In this document: piece by piece, positions 27,420-36,124 of the stretch
How the letters are laid out: each line of letters opens with the position of its first letter
How positions within the stretch are numbered: the first letter of the stretch is position 1
DNA from: Acidobacteria bacterium 28-1
GTDB lineage: Bacteria > Acidobacteriota > Blastocatellia > Pyrinomonadales > Pyrinomonadaceae
DNA length: 54,581 nucleotides
Direction: 5' to 3'
Assembly (NCBI GenBank): GCA_002050365.1
Contig: MWYZ01000109.1
Coordinates: 1 to 54,581 of the forward strand
The notes under the pieces: generated by a model
What the model saw: the letters and a program-made list of their open reading frames with translations, nothing else
Database searches by the model: none
Told to the model about the DNA's origin: nothing
Position numbers and translations under genes: made by a program

Positions 27420-27503
27420 ATGAAACCACAGATGAACACGGATAAACGCAAGATAAATCAATCTTTCAAATCTGAGTTCATCCGTGTTCATCTGTGGTTT
27501 CAT
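27420..27503. repeat. perfect 24-bp inverted word repeat
   Basis: Arms 27420-27443 (ATGAAACCACAGATGAACAC...) and 27480-27503 are exact reverse complements around a 36-bp loop. The element lies in the gap before the SDR gene, 22 bp upstream of its ATG, so it would form a strong hairpin in the 5' leader. Confidence 0.85.
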
Positions 27504-27525
27504 TTCTTCAAAAGGAGAATCAAAA

Positions 27526-28395
27526 ATGTCTGTAATTTTAATCACGGGAAGCAACAGCGGAATCGGAATGGCGACCGCGCTTTATTTGGCGGAAAAAGGT
27601 CATCGCATCTACGCGAGTATGCGCGACTTAAATCACGGCAACGATTTGCAAGCAGCAGCGACCGCAAAAAATTTATCCGTCAAAACAATCCGGCTCGATG
27701 TCAACGACGAAACTTCGGTCAAAGAAGCGGTTGCCGATGTTTTATCGAAGGAAGGAAGAATTGACATTTTAATTAATAACGCCGGAATCGGACCGCTCGG
27801 CACGATTGAGGAAACCGACGAAGCACTGGCAAAAAGCATTTTCGAAACAAACTTTTTCGGTGCGCTACGGACGATTCGTGCCGTGCTTCCATCAATGAGA
27901 GAAAAAAAAAGCGGCACGATAATCAACGTCAGTTCGACCGCCGGGCGCATTGCACCGTTTTGTATGGGGCTTTATTCGGCGAGCAAATTCGCGCTCGAAG
28001 CGGCGAGCGAAGCTCTGGCGCAGGAAGTATTGTCATTCGGCATTCGCGTTCGCATCGTCGAACCGGCTTTTATTACTACACCGATTTTGGAAAAAGCGCT
28101 CGACGGTTTGAAACCGGCAAATGAATCATCTTATCCGAACGCCGTTGAGCGGATTCAAATGCTATTCGCAAATGGCAATGAAAACGGCGGCGCGCCTGAA
28201 TCGGTCGCCGAAACGATTGAGGCAGCAATCAATTCAACCGACGCCCAACTGCGCTTTCCGGTCGGCGGCGACGCGCGAATGCTGCTTGACGGTCGCGCTC
28301 GGATGAGCGACGAAGAATGGATTGCGATGTGTCGGCACGATTCGCACGAAGATTACTTTCAGGAATTCGCAACGCGATTTCCGACGGTAAAGTAA
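27526..28395 (+). CDS. short-chain dehydrogenase/reductase
   Basis: A 289-residue classical SDR: cofactor loop VILITGSNSGIGMATAL near the N-terminus, NNAG at about residues 86-89, Ser in INVSSTAG, and the catalytic YSASK motif. It is an NAD(P)-dependent oxidoreductase; the substrate is not clear. ATG at 27526 has AAAAGGAG; the frame is open upstream through a repeat. It is followed 2 bp later by the cupin gene, so they are likely co-transcribed. Confidence 0.92.
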   Translation: MSVILITGSNSGIGMATALYLAEKGHRIYASMRDLNHGNDLQAAATAKNLSVKTIRLDVNDETSVKEAVADVLSKEGRIDILINNAGIGPLGTIEETDEALAKSIFETNFFGALRTIRAVLPSMREKKSGTIINVSSTAGRIAPFCMGLYSASKFALEAASEALAQEVLSFGIRVRIVEPAFITTPILEKALDGLKPANESSYPNAVERIQMLFANGNENGGAPESVAETIEAAINSTDAQLRFPVGGDARMLLDGRARMSDEEWIAMCRHDSHEDYFQEFATRFPTVK

Positions 28396-28397
28396 AT

Positions 28398-28760
28398 ATG
28401 AAAGACGAACAAAATACAAACAAACCGGAATGGCTTGAATCGCTCGACGCGGTAATTGCCGCGCCGGAACATCATAAAGTTTTGCTCGAAAACGAGCGCG
28501 TCAGAGTTCTCGATACGCGCATCACGCCCGGCGCTTCAACACCGGTTCACACGCATCGCTGGTCGAGCGTTTTATACATTCTCGGTATGAGCAATTTTGT
28601 TCGCTTTGACGCGGACGGAAACGTCGTCTTCGATTCGCGCACGGCGCAAGGATTGCCGCCCGCCGGAACAATTTTGTGGTCGCCACCGCTGCCGGCGCAT
28701 TTCGTAAAAAATGTCGGCGATGGCGAGATTCGCGTTATCAGCGTGGAGTTGAAAGATTAA
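28398..28760 (+). CDS. single-domain cupin protein
   Basis: A 120-residue cupin. The first motif is TPVHTHRWSSVLYIL (metal His-x-His) and the second lies around PPLPAHFVKNVGDGEIRVI. Small cupins can be metal-dependent isomerases, dioxygenases or sensors. It starts 2 bp after the SDR stop, and an esterase follows 21 bp downstream, so these three genes look like one operon. Confidence 0.87.
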   Translation: MKDEQNTNKPEWLESLDAVIAAPEHHKVLLENERVRVLDTRITPGASTPVHTHRWSSVLYILGMSNFVRFDADGNVVFDSRTAQGLPPAGTILWSPPLPAHFVKNVGDGEIRVISVELKD

Positions 28761-28781
28761 AAAAGGTGGAGAAAAAATTAT

Positions 28782-29525
28782 ATGTCGAATATTCTACTCG
28801 TTCATGGAGCGTGGCACGGCGGCTGGTGCTGGAAGCGTGTGGCGCGGGTCTTGAGAGCGGCGGGACACGAAGTTTTCACGCCGACACTGACCGGACTCGG
28901 CGAGCGCGAGCATTTGCTCAACGCTGATGTCAGACTCGATACTCATATTCAAGACGTGCTTGGCGTGTTGAATTATGAAGATTTGCGCGACGTGGTTTTG
29001 GTCGGACACAGCTACGGCGGAATGGTCATCGCGGGCGTTGCGGAAAGGGCTGCCGAACGCCTCGCGCACCTTGTTTATCTTGATGCGTTTGTGCCGGGTG
29101 ACGGACAATCGCTGGCTGATTTTCAGCCGCCGGAAGTTTTAGCGATGTTTCACGAAAAGACTCGCACGGAGGGCGACGGTTATAAATTGCCGTCTTTTCC
29201 GGCGGAAGTTTTCGGCGTTACAAACGAGGACGATTTGGCTTGGGTGAAACCGAGATTGAATCCGCATCCGCTGAAAACCAAACTCGACGCGGTTCGACTG
29301 ACCAATCCAAAAGCGGCGGAAATTCCCCGCACATACATCTACTGCAACAATCCGGCGGTCGGTCCCTTCGGACAATTCGCCGAACGCCTGCGCTGCGATG
29401 AATCATGGCAATATATGGAGTTGGCAACCGGACACGACGCGATGATTACCGAGCCAAAAAAGCTCGCCGACTTGCTTCTTGAAATTGCCACCACATCTTT
29501 CTGCGCGACAACGGACGCAGTTTGA
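28782..29525 (+). CDS. alpha/beta hydrolase (HNL/salicylate-esterase-like)
   Basis: A 247-residue alpha/beta hydrolase. The oxyanion region is LVHGAWHGGWCWKRV, followed by HEVFTPTLTGLGEREHLL, the nucleophile elbow VGHSYGGMV (Ser), and a C-terminal His in ELATGHDAMI. The group includes plant methylesterase/hydroxynitrile-lyase relatives and bacterial pyrethroid and aryl esterases. It is preceded by AAAAGGTGGAG. It probably acts with the adjacent SDR and cupin. Confidence 0.9.
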   Translation: MSNILLVHGAWHGGWCWKRVARVLRAAGHEVFTPTLTGLGEREHLLNADVRLDTHIQDVLGVLNYEDLRDVVLVGHSYGGMVIAGVAERAAERLAHLVYLDAFVPGDGQSLADFQPPEVLAMFHEKTRTEGDGYKLPSFPAEVFGVTNEDDLAWVKPRLNPHPLKTKLDAVRLTNPKAAEIPRTYIYCNNPAVGPFGQFAERLRCDESWQYMELATGHDAMITEPKKLADLLLEIATTSFCATTDAV

Positions 29526-29565
29526 AAATAAAACGATTACGCCGCGAGCGAAAATGAGATTCGAG

Positions 29566-29787
29566 ATGAAAAATTTTATTGTTATTCTGACGATTATCTT
29601 TGTCCCAACTTCGATTGCTTTCAGCCAGACGGCAAATAAAACCGAACGGCAAATAGTACAATACGCGAAAAAAGCGAACGTGCCGGTTACTTTTTATACG
29701 GCTAAAGGCGGACACGGCGATTTTAACGACACGCAAATACGGCGGTTGGTAACAGAATTTTTGACGAAATATCCGCAAAAGAAGTGA
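29566..29787 (+). CDS. signal peptide joined to the C-terminal tail of an alpha/beta hydrolase (internal-deletion relic)
   Basis: A 73-residue frame from ATG 29566 (or 29554). A signal peptide (VILTIIFVPTSIAFSQ) is followed directly by VPVTFYTAKGGHGDF and LVTEFLTKYPQKK. The latter looks like the catalytic-His block and last helix of secreted esterases and peptidases (the 'GxGHG' region). The nucleophile and acid parts are absent. Most likely it is the remains of a larger exported hydrolase that lost its middle. It could still be a translated small protein. Confidence 0.55.
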   Translation: MKNFIVILTIIFVPTSIAFSQTANKTERQIVQYAKKANVPVTFYTAKGGHGDFNDTQIRRLVTEFLTKYPQKK

Positions 29788-29795
29788 GTTGTGTT

Positions 29796-30137
29796 ATGAA
29801 TCTGCTCATCGTCGAAGACAATGCCAAGATGCGTCGAATGATAAAGTCAATCGTCGCTGATTTAGCCGATGAAATCGCCGAATGCGACGACGGCGGCGAA
29901 GCGCTTTCGCTTTATTCACAATATAATCCTGATTTTGTTTTAATGGATATTCAAATGAAAAACACCAACGGAATTGCGGCGACGCGCCAAATCATCGCTA
30001 GTTTTGCGGATGCTAAGATTATCATCGTAACCAATCACGACGACGTTTATTTTCGAGAATCAGCGCAAGAGGCGGGCGCATTCGATTATGTTCTAAAGGA
30101 AAATTTGCTCGATGTGCGCCGAATTTTGCAGGGATGA
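29796..30137 (+). CDS. receiver-only response regulator
   Basis: A 113-residue CheY-like domain: acidic patch LLIVEDNAKMRRM, phospho-acceptor Asp in FVLMDIQMKNTNG, the conserved Thr/Ser in IIIVTNHDD and the Lys in VLKEN. No output domain follows before the stop. It is a stand-alone receiver that must act by protein contact. ATG at 29796 is chosen; an upstream GTG at 29784 is in frame. The partner kinase is unknown. Confidence 0.88.
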   Translation: MNLLIVEDNAKMRRMIKSIVADLADEIAECDDGGEALSLYSQYNPDFVLMDIQMKNTNGIAATRQIIASFADAKIIIVTNHDDVYFRESAQEAGAFDYVLKENLLDVRRILQG

Positions 30138-30167
30138 TTTTCAGTAAAATTCCGGCAATCAAATAAC

Positions 30168-32126
30168 CTACTCTTCATCTTGACGCAATTTCTCCAACAC
30201 GGAGAAATCTTCGAGTGTCGTTGTGTCGCCCGCAACTTGGTTGCCCGCCGCGATCTCCCGCAAAAGCCGTCGCATAATTTTTCCCGAACGGGTTTTCGGC
30301 AACATATCGGTAAAACGGATGTCGTCGGGTTTTGCCAAACTCCCGATCTCTTTAGCGACGTGGGCGCGGAGTTCGGCTTTGAGTTCATCGCCGCCGGTTC
30401 TGCCGCCTTCCAAAGTTACAAAAGCCGAAATTGCCTGTCCTTTGAGTTCGTCGGGTTTGCCGACAACCGCCGCTTCTGCGACTGCCGGATGCGAAACAAG
30501 CGCCGATTCGACTTCTGCCGTCCCGAGCCGATGACCGGAAACATTTATCACGTCATCAACTCTGCCCATAATCCAAAAATAACCGCGCTCATCGCGCCGC
30601 GCGCCGTCGCCCGCAAAATAGACGTGCGGAATTTCCGACCAGTAAGTTTTTTGATAGCGTTCGTCGTCTTTATAAATAGTCCGCAGCATCGAAGGAAATG
30701 GTTTTGTGACGACCAGATAACCGCCTTCGTTTGCGGGAACGCTTTTTCCGGCTTTCGTTTGAATGTCAATTAAAATTCCGGGAAACGGACGAGTTGCCGT
30801 TCCGGGAACGGTCGGCGTTGCGCCCGGCAGCGGCGAAATCATAATTGCGCCGGTTTCGGTTTGCCACCAGGTATCAACAATCGGACATCTTCCTTTGCCG
30901 ATAATCGTGTGATACCACATCCAAGCCTCCGGATTGATTGGCTCGCCGACTGTTCCTAAAAGCCTCAAACTTGATAAATCGTGTTTCAGAGGATACTGCT
31001 CGCCCCATTTGATAAAAGCGCGAATCGCTGTCGGCGCGGTGTAAAGAATGTTGATTTTATGACGTTCGATAAGTTTCCAAAATCTGTCCGGTTCGGGATG
31101 ATTCGGCGCGCCCTCATACATAAAAACCGTCGCGCCGTTCGCCAGCGGTCCATAGACGACGTAAGAATGTCCCGTTACCCAACCGATGTCGGCGGTACAC
31201 CAATAAGTGTCTTCATCCTTTAAATCGAAAACCCATTTTGAAGTGATATAAGTTCCCGTTAAATATCCGCCCGTCGTGTGCAAAATGCCTTTTGGTTTGC
31301 CGGTTGTTCCTGACGTGTAAAGGATAAAAAGCGGATGTTCCGAATCTAATTCTTCCGCCGGACAATCATCCGACACGGTTTCCATCAGTTCGTGCCACCA
31401 ATAATCGCGCCCGATTTTCATCGCGATTTTCGATTCGGTGCGCCGGAAAACGATGACGTTTTCAACGCTCGGACTTTCGCCGACGGCTTTATCAACAGTT
31501 TCTTTGAGTTTGATTTCCGCGCCGCGCCGGTAGCCGCCGTCCGCCGTCACAATTAATTTGCATTCGCCATCGTTGACTCTATCGCGGATCGCGTCCGCCG
31601 AAAATCCACCGAAAATCACCGTATGCGTCGCGCCTATGCGAGCGCAGGCAAGCATTGCAATCGCCAATTCGGGAACAAGCGGCATATAAAGCGCCACTCT
31701 GTCGCCTATTTTTACGCCGACTTTTTTCAACACATTGGCGAATTTGCAGACTTGCCGATGCAGTTGCTGGTAAGTCAAAGTTCTGACTTCGCCCGGCTCG
31801 CCTTCCCAGATAATCGCGGCTTTATTCTTGCGCCACGTTTCCAGATGTCTGTCCAGACAGTTATACGAAGCGTTAATTTTCCCGCCGACAAACCACGCGG
31901 CATGCGGTTCGTTCCATTCTAAAACTTTGTCCCACTTTTTGAACCAATGCAGACTTTCCGCCACACTCGCCCAAAACGCTTCCGGGTCTTCGGCTGCCTT
32001 GTTGTAAATTTCCTCGTATTCCGCAAAACTTTTAATGTGCGCGTTCGCCGAAAAATCCGGCGGCGGCGGGAAAATTCTGGTCTCTTGTAAAGTTGATTCG
32101 ATGGCGACGGTTGATGTTTCGGACAT
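30168..32126 (-). CDS. acs: acetyl-CoA synthetase (AMP-forming)
   Basis: A 652-residue Acs: acetate + ATP + CoA to acetyl-CoA + AMP + PPi. The ATP-binding P-loop is [20 protein letters not shown]; the acyl pocket block [11 protein letters not shown] carries the Trp that restricts the pocket to acetate or propionate; the A8 hinge is [18 protein letters not shown]; the regulatory, acetylatable Lys is in [13 protein letters not shown]. The family length is about 650. It is the last of three minus-strand synthetases downstream of a transporter and porin. An SD-like TTGGAGAA precedes the ATG. Confidence 0.96.
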   Translation of the reverse strand: MSETSTVAIESTLQETRIFPPPPDFSANAHIKSFAEYEEIYNKAAEDPEAFWASVAESLHWFKKWDKVLEWNEPHAAWFVGGKINASYNCLDRHLETWRKNKAAIIWEGEPGEVRTLTYQQLHRQVCKFANVLKKVGVKIGDRVALYMPLVPELAIAMLACARIGATHTVIFGGFSADAIRDRVNDGECKLIVTADGGYRRGAEIKLKETVDKAVGESPSVENVIVFRRTESKIAMKIGRDYWWHELMETVSDDCPAEELDSEHPLFILYTSGTTGKPKGILHTTGGYLTGTYITSKWVFDLKDEDTYWCTADIGWVTGHSYVVYGPLANGATVFMYEGAPNHPEPDRFWKLIERHKINILYTAPTAIRAFIKWGEQYPLKHDLSSLRLLGTVGEPINPEAWMWYHTIIGKGRCPIVDTWWQTETGAIMISPLPGATPTVPGTATRPFPGILIDIQTKAGKSVPANEGGYLVVTKPFPSMLRTIYKDDERYQKTYWSEIPHVYFAGDGARRDERGYFWIMGRVDDVINVSGHRLGTAEVESALVSHPAVAEAAVVGKPDELKGQAISAFVTLEGGRTGGDELKAELRAHVAKEIGSLAKPDDIRFTDMLPKTRSGKIMRRLLREIAAGNQVAGDTTTLEDFSVLEKLRQDEE

Positions 32127-32294
32127 TTATTTTTTCTCCAATTTAAATCAATTTTTATTCACAAATGAACCCAGGTAGGAAACTGAGATTCAACGTTTTA
32201 AAATTACACATTTCAAATTAAAAAATTCGTGTTCACGCGAAGCAGAGCATTCATTTTTGGAAAGTTTTTCTTCAATTATTTGATTGGCAAATTC

Positions 32295-33959
32295 TTACTC
32301 AATCAAAAAAACTTTCTCTTTATCAAAATTATCTCTGCGGCGCAGTTGGTCGCGCCGGATTTTGCCCGAACGGGTTTTCGGCAACTCTCTGCAAAATTCG
32401 ATTTCCCGCGGCGTTGCAAGCGGCGAAAGTTGAGCGCGGACGTGTGCGGCGATTTCTTCCGCCAATTTCCGCGAAGCCGTAAAATCCTTTCGTAAAACGA
32501 CAAAGGCTTTAACATGCTCGGTCGTTACCGCGTCGGTAACGCCGACGGCAGCGGATTCAGCAATTGCCGGATGCGAAACGAGCGCGTTTTCCACTTCAAA
32601 CGGTCCGATACGCTGGGCTTGGCAAGTTATCACATCGTCGTTACGCGCCATAAACCAGAAATATCCGTCTCTGTCGCGCCGCCCGCGGTCGCGCGTGATA
32701 TACCAACCCGCGCGAAAACAAGCGCGTGTCGCTTCGGGGAAATTCCAATAACCTTTGAAAAGCGATGTCAAAGTCGGACGGACAGCAATATCGCCGACTT
32801 CGCCGTTCATCACTTCGCGTCCGTGCGAATCAATAATCGAAACCTGCACGCCTTCGACGGCTTTGCCCATCGCGCCGCGTTTGACCTTCAAATTCGGACA
32901 ATTGGCAATCACGAAACTGCCCGTTTCCGTCTGCCAGTAATTATCATAAACCTGCGCGTTAAAAGTGCGTTCACCCCAAGCCAGAACTTCCGGGTTGAGC
33001 GGCTCGCCGACCGAATAAATCCGGCGCAGCGCAAAATCTCTTTTCGGTGAAACGTCGCCGAGTTCATTTCGCAAAAGCCGCAACAGCGTCGGCGTGGTGT
33101 AAAGACAAGTAACTTGATTGCGCTCCAAAATTTCAATCCACCGCAGCGCGTCAAACTCGCCTTCATAAACAAAAATCGGCATTCCCAGAAGCCACGGCGC
33201 AAAAATCCCGTAACACAAACCCGTTACCCAGCCCGGGTCAGCCGTACACCAGAAAAAATCGTCTTTTTCGAGCTGCAAAATAGCTTTTGCCGAATCAATC
33301 AGGCGTTCACGAATCGCGTGCCGATGGACGACGCCTTTCGGAAATCCGGTCGTCCCGCTTGTGTAAATCAAAAAACAAGTGTCATCGTCAGATACATTGA
33401 CCGGCGTAAATTCGGCTGACGATGTTTCTAAGAGTCGGTCAAAAGCGTGGATTTGAACCGCGCAAACCGTTTCGTTTTCGGAAAAATCTCCGACGATTAA
33501 AATATGTTTGAGTTCGGGCAGCAAATCACAAACCGCGCGGACTTTTTGGAGATTTGCCCGATCGGTGATTAGAATTTTTGCGCCGGAATCTTCAAGCCGT
33601 TGACGAATGGCTTCGGGTCCGAAATCGGGAAACAATACGGCAACCGCCGCGCCGATTTTTAAGACCGCCGGAATTGTCGCGTAAAGTTCCGGCGTGCGAT
33701 TCAAAAGCGTAAAAACGCGGTCTCCAAAATTTACTTCGAGAGAAACCAAAACATTGGCAATGCGATTCGACAAATTTTCGATTTCAAAGAACGAAAAAAC
33801 TTCGCGCCGGCAATTGGAACTTTCCCACACGAGCGCGATTTTTGAACGGTCTCGCGCGTTTTCCTTAAGCGCGGCAGCCGCCAAATTTGCCGACGGCGCG
33901 ACGAGTTCGAGACTGCGTTCGTCGGTATTGAGTTCGCTGATTTTTTTCCGCGACTGCAT
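32295..33959 (-). CDS. AMP-dependent acyl-CoA synthetase, second paralogue
   Basis: A roughly 554-residue enzyme (start ATG 33959; an upstream ATG at 33974 lies in a repeat). Motifs: CFLIYTSGTTGFPKGVVHRH, VYDNYWQTETGSFV, YFWFMARNDDVITCQAQR and [14 protein letters not shown]. It lacks the N-terminal Acs domain of its two neighbours and is shorter, like AcsA of Bacillus or medium-chain acyl synthetases. The Trp-Gln-Thr-Glu pocket motif suggests short substrates. It is coded between two Acs-type genes on the same strand. Confidence 0.9.
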   Translation of the reverse strand: MQSRKKISELNTDERSLELVAPSANLAAAALKENARDRSKIALVWESSNCRREVFSFFEIENLSNRIANVLVSLEVNFGDRVFTLLNRTPELYATIPAVLKIGAAVAVLFPDFGPEAIRQRLEDSGAKILITDRANLQKVRAVCDLLPELKHILIVGDFSENETVCAVQIHAFDRLLETSSAEFTPVNVSDDDTCFLIYTSGTTGFPKGVVHRHAIRERLIDSAKAILQLEKDDFFWCTADPGWVTGLCYGIFAPWLLGMPIFVYEGEFDALRWIEILERNQVTCLYTTPTLLRLLRNELGDVSPKRDFALRRIYSVGEPLNPEVLAWGERTFNAQVYDNYWQTETGSFVIANCPNLKVKRGAMGKAVEGVQVSIIDSHGREVMNGEVGDIAVRPTLTSLFKGYWNFPEATRACFRAGWYITRDRGRRDRDGYFWFMARNDDVITCQAQRIGPFEVENALVSHPAIAESAAVGVTDAVTTEHVKAFVVLRKDFTASRKLAEEIAAHVRAQLSPLATPREIEFCRELPKTRSGKIRRDQLRRRDNFDKEKVFLIE

Positions 33960-33966
33960 AAATTTA

Positions 33967-34034
33967 GTAGTCATTAGTCAGTAGTCGGTAGTCAGTAAAT
34001 GGTCAAAACACTGACCACTGACAACTGACTACTG
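33967..34034. repeat. inverted word repeat (AGTAGTCAGTAGTC / GACCACTGACAACT)
   Basis: AGTAGTCATTAGTCAGTAGT words are inverted as ACTGACCACTGACAACTGAC a few bases later. It fills the 80-bp gap between two synthetase genes. Its GGTCAGTGG/GGTCGGTGG words resemble those inside the RND gene at 4385-4516. Confidence 0.75.
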
Positions 34035-34038
34035 TTCA

Positions 34039-35952
34039 TCATTCTTCCAAAGTCGAAATATCTCCAACATCCGCGCCGGTTTCGAGTGCTTTTAAATAAC
34101 GGCGCATAATTTTGCCGCTTCTCGTTTTCGGCAAAGCCTTCATAAACTTGATTTTTGACGGCGTGGCAATCGGACCTAATTCTTTACGCACGTGCGCCGA
34201 CAAAGTGTTTAATAGTTCATCGCTCTCCAAATAACCGTTTCGGAGTTGGACGAAAGCGACAATCGCTTCGCCTTTTACTTCGTCGGGTATGCCAATGACG
34301 GCGGCTTCGGCAACTGAATCGTGCGACACCAACGCCGATTCGACATCAGCCGTGCCGATGCGATGTCCGGCGACATTTAAAACATCGTCAGCGCGTCCGA
34401 GAAACTGAAAGTAACCGTCCGCATCCTTTGAGGCGACATCGCCGGAAACGTATGCCCCTTCGATTTGTTTCCACATTCGCTCGTAACGCGGTGCGTCGTT
34501 CCAAACCGAGCGCATCATTGATGGAAACGGACGGCGCAAAATAAATCTGCCGCCGACATTCGGGGGACAAACTTTTCCGTCCGCGTCCACGACATCGGCT
34601 TCGACACCGGCAAGCAGAATTCCCGCCTTGCCCATTCGCATCGGCATCGTTACGGGCGTAGCAATCGTCGGCGCACCGAGTTCGGTCTGCCACCAATTAT
34701 CCACGATGTAACCGTGCTTGCCGTCGCCGCACAGATGCGTTTGCGCCCAACGCCACGCTTCCGGATTCAGAGGTTCACCCGCACAGGCAATCACGCGCAG
34801 GCTGGTCAAATCGTATTTGGCGGGAAGTTCCGCGCCGAAACGCATAAAAAATCTGATTGCCGTCGGCGCGGTGAACATCTTTGTAACTTTGTATTTTTCG
34901 ACGATTTCCCAAGCGATTCCTTGATGCGGAAAATCAATCGCGCCTTCCCGGAAAACGGTCGTCGCGCCCGCGCATAAAGGCGCATAAACGATATAAGAAT
35001 GCCCGACAATCCAGCCGATGTCCGACATACACCAAAAAATATCCGCGTCGCCGACATCGAAAAAGTTTTTCAAATGATAAGTCGTCCCGACCATATAGCC
35101 GCCGTGAACGTGAACCACGCCTTTCGGTTTGCCCGTCGTGCCGCTTGTGTAAAGAATAAAAAGCACGTCTTCGGAGTCCATTTCTTCCGTTTCGCATTCG
35201 TCGGGAAAATTCAGCAAATCATTAAAATTAATTTCTCTGTCTGAACCGTCTACTACCGCAGACGAATCTGACGAGCGGCGAAAAATAACGATTTTCTCCA
35301 CCGACGATAAATCTTTGACGGCTTCATTAACGATTGATTTCAAATCAACCGTCTTGCCGCGCCGAAAACCGACATCGCCCGCAATCAAAATTTTCGCACT
35401 TACATCGGTGATTCTATCGCGCAGCGCGGCTTGCCCGAGTCCGGCATAAACAACCGAGTGAATCGCGCCGATTCGGGCGCAAGCCAACATCGCAACCACA
35501 CCTTCAATTGTCAAAGGCATATAAATTACCACGCGGTCGTCCTTTGTGACGTTCAAAGATTTTAAGCCGTTGGCGAACCGGCAGACCAATTTTAATAATT
35601 CTCGATATGAAATTTTTCTTTCTTCGCCGTTTTCGCCGAGCCAGATAAAAGCGGTTTTATCTTTTTTGTCCGAAGCGGCGTGGCGATCGAGCATATTGAG
35701 CGTGATGTTGGTTTTCCCGCCGATAAACCATTCGTGATTCACGCCGTTGAAACTCGACACTTTATCCCACTTTTTCAGCCAGACAAATTTTTCCGCTTCC
35801 GCCGCCCAAAACGCATCGGGATTTTTTCGCCAGCGTTCATATTCCGCTTTTGCGTCCTTGAGCAAAGCGTTTTCCGCGACGATTTTTGGCGGCGGATATT
35901 CGTTTTCCTCGTGTGAAAGTTTTTCAATTGTTTCAGATTTGGGCGTAGACAT
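34039..35952 (-). CDS. acetyl-/propionyl-CoA synthetase-like enzyme, third paralogue
   Basis: A 637-residue Acs-type ligase: N-terminal Acs domain (WLKKWDKVSSFNGVNHEWFI), P-loop [20 protein letters not shown], pocket block VDNWWQTELGAPTIA, A8 hinge YFQFLGRADDVLNVAGHR, and [13 protein letters not shown]. The pocket Trp is kept, but Leu replaces Thr in WWQTEtG, so its substrate may differ from that of the Acs at 30168. It lies between the transporter and the 554-residue paralogue in the same direction. Confidence 0.92.
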   Translation of the reverse strand: MSTPKSETIEKLSHEENEYPPPKIVAENALLKDAKAEYERWRKNPDAFWAAEAEKFVWLKKWDKVSSFNGVNHEWFIGGKTNITLNMLDRHAASDKKDKTAFIWLGENGEERKISYRELLKLVCRFANGLKSLNVTKDDRVVIYMPLTIEGVVAMLACARIGAIHSVVYAGLGQAALRDRITDVSAKILIAGDVGFRRGKTVDLKSIVNEAVKDLSSVEKIVIFRRSSDSSAVVDGSDREINFNDLLNFPDECETEEMDSEDVLFILYTSGTTGKPKGVVHVHGGYMVGTTYHLKNFFDVGDADIFWCMSDIGWIVGHSYIVYAPLCAGATTVFREGAIDFPHQGIAWEIVEKYKVTKMFTAPTAIRFFMRFGAELPAKYDLTSLRVIACAGEPLNPEAWRWAQTHLCGDGKHGYIVDNWWQTELGAPTIATPVTMPMRMGKAGILLAGVEADVVDADGKVCPPNVGGRFILRRPFPSMMRSVWNDAPRYERMWKQIEGAYVSGDVASKDADGYFQFLGRADDVLNVAGHRIGTADVESALVSHDSVAEAAVIGIPDEVKGEAIVAFVQLRNGYLESDELLNTLSAHVRKELGPIATPSKIKFMKALPKTRSGKIMRRYLKALETGADVGDISTLEE

Positions 35953-36031
35953 ATCGCAAAAAGTTAAAAGTGAAACCGAAACTAATTATAAATTAAACAG
36001 TTGAAAAAGAGAGAAGTTACATCGGAAATCT

Positions 36032-36088
36032 TAGGGGCGTTGGCTTGATCCAGCCCACCTTGAGCGGGCGAGGATAACATCGCCCCTA
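36032..36088. repeat. inverted repeat with TAGGGGCG / CGCCCCTA ends
   Basis: TAGGGGCG at 36032-36039 and CGCCCCTA at 36081-36088 flank a GC-rich core with partial pairing. It lies in the gap between transporter and synthetase genes. It may act as a local terminator or as a repeat. Confidence 0.6.
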
Positions 36089-36124
36089 CAAATTTTGCAA
36101 CGTTGATTTTCGCACAGGATTGAT

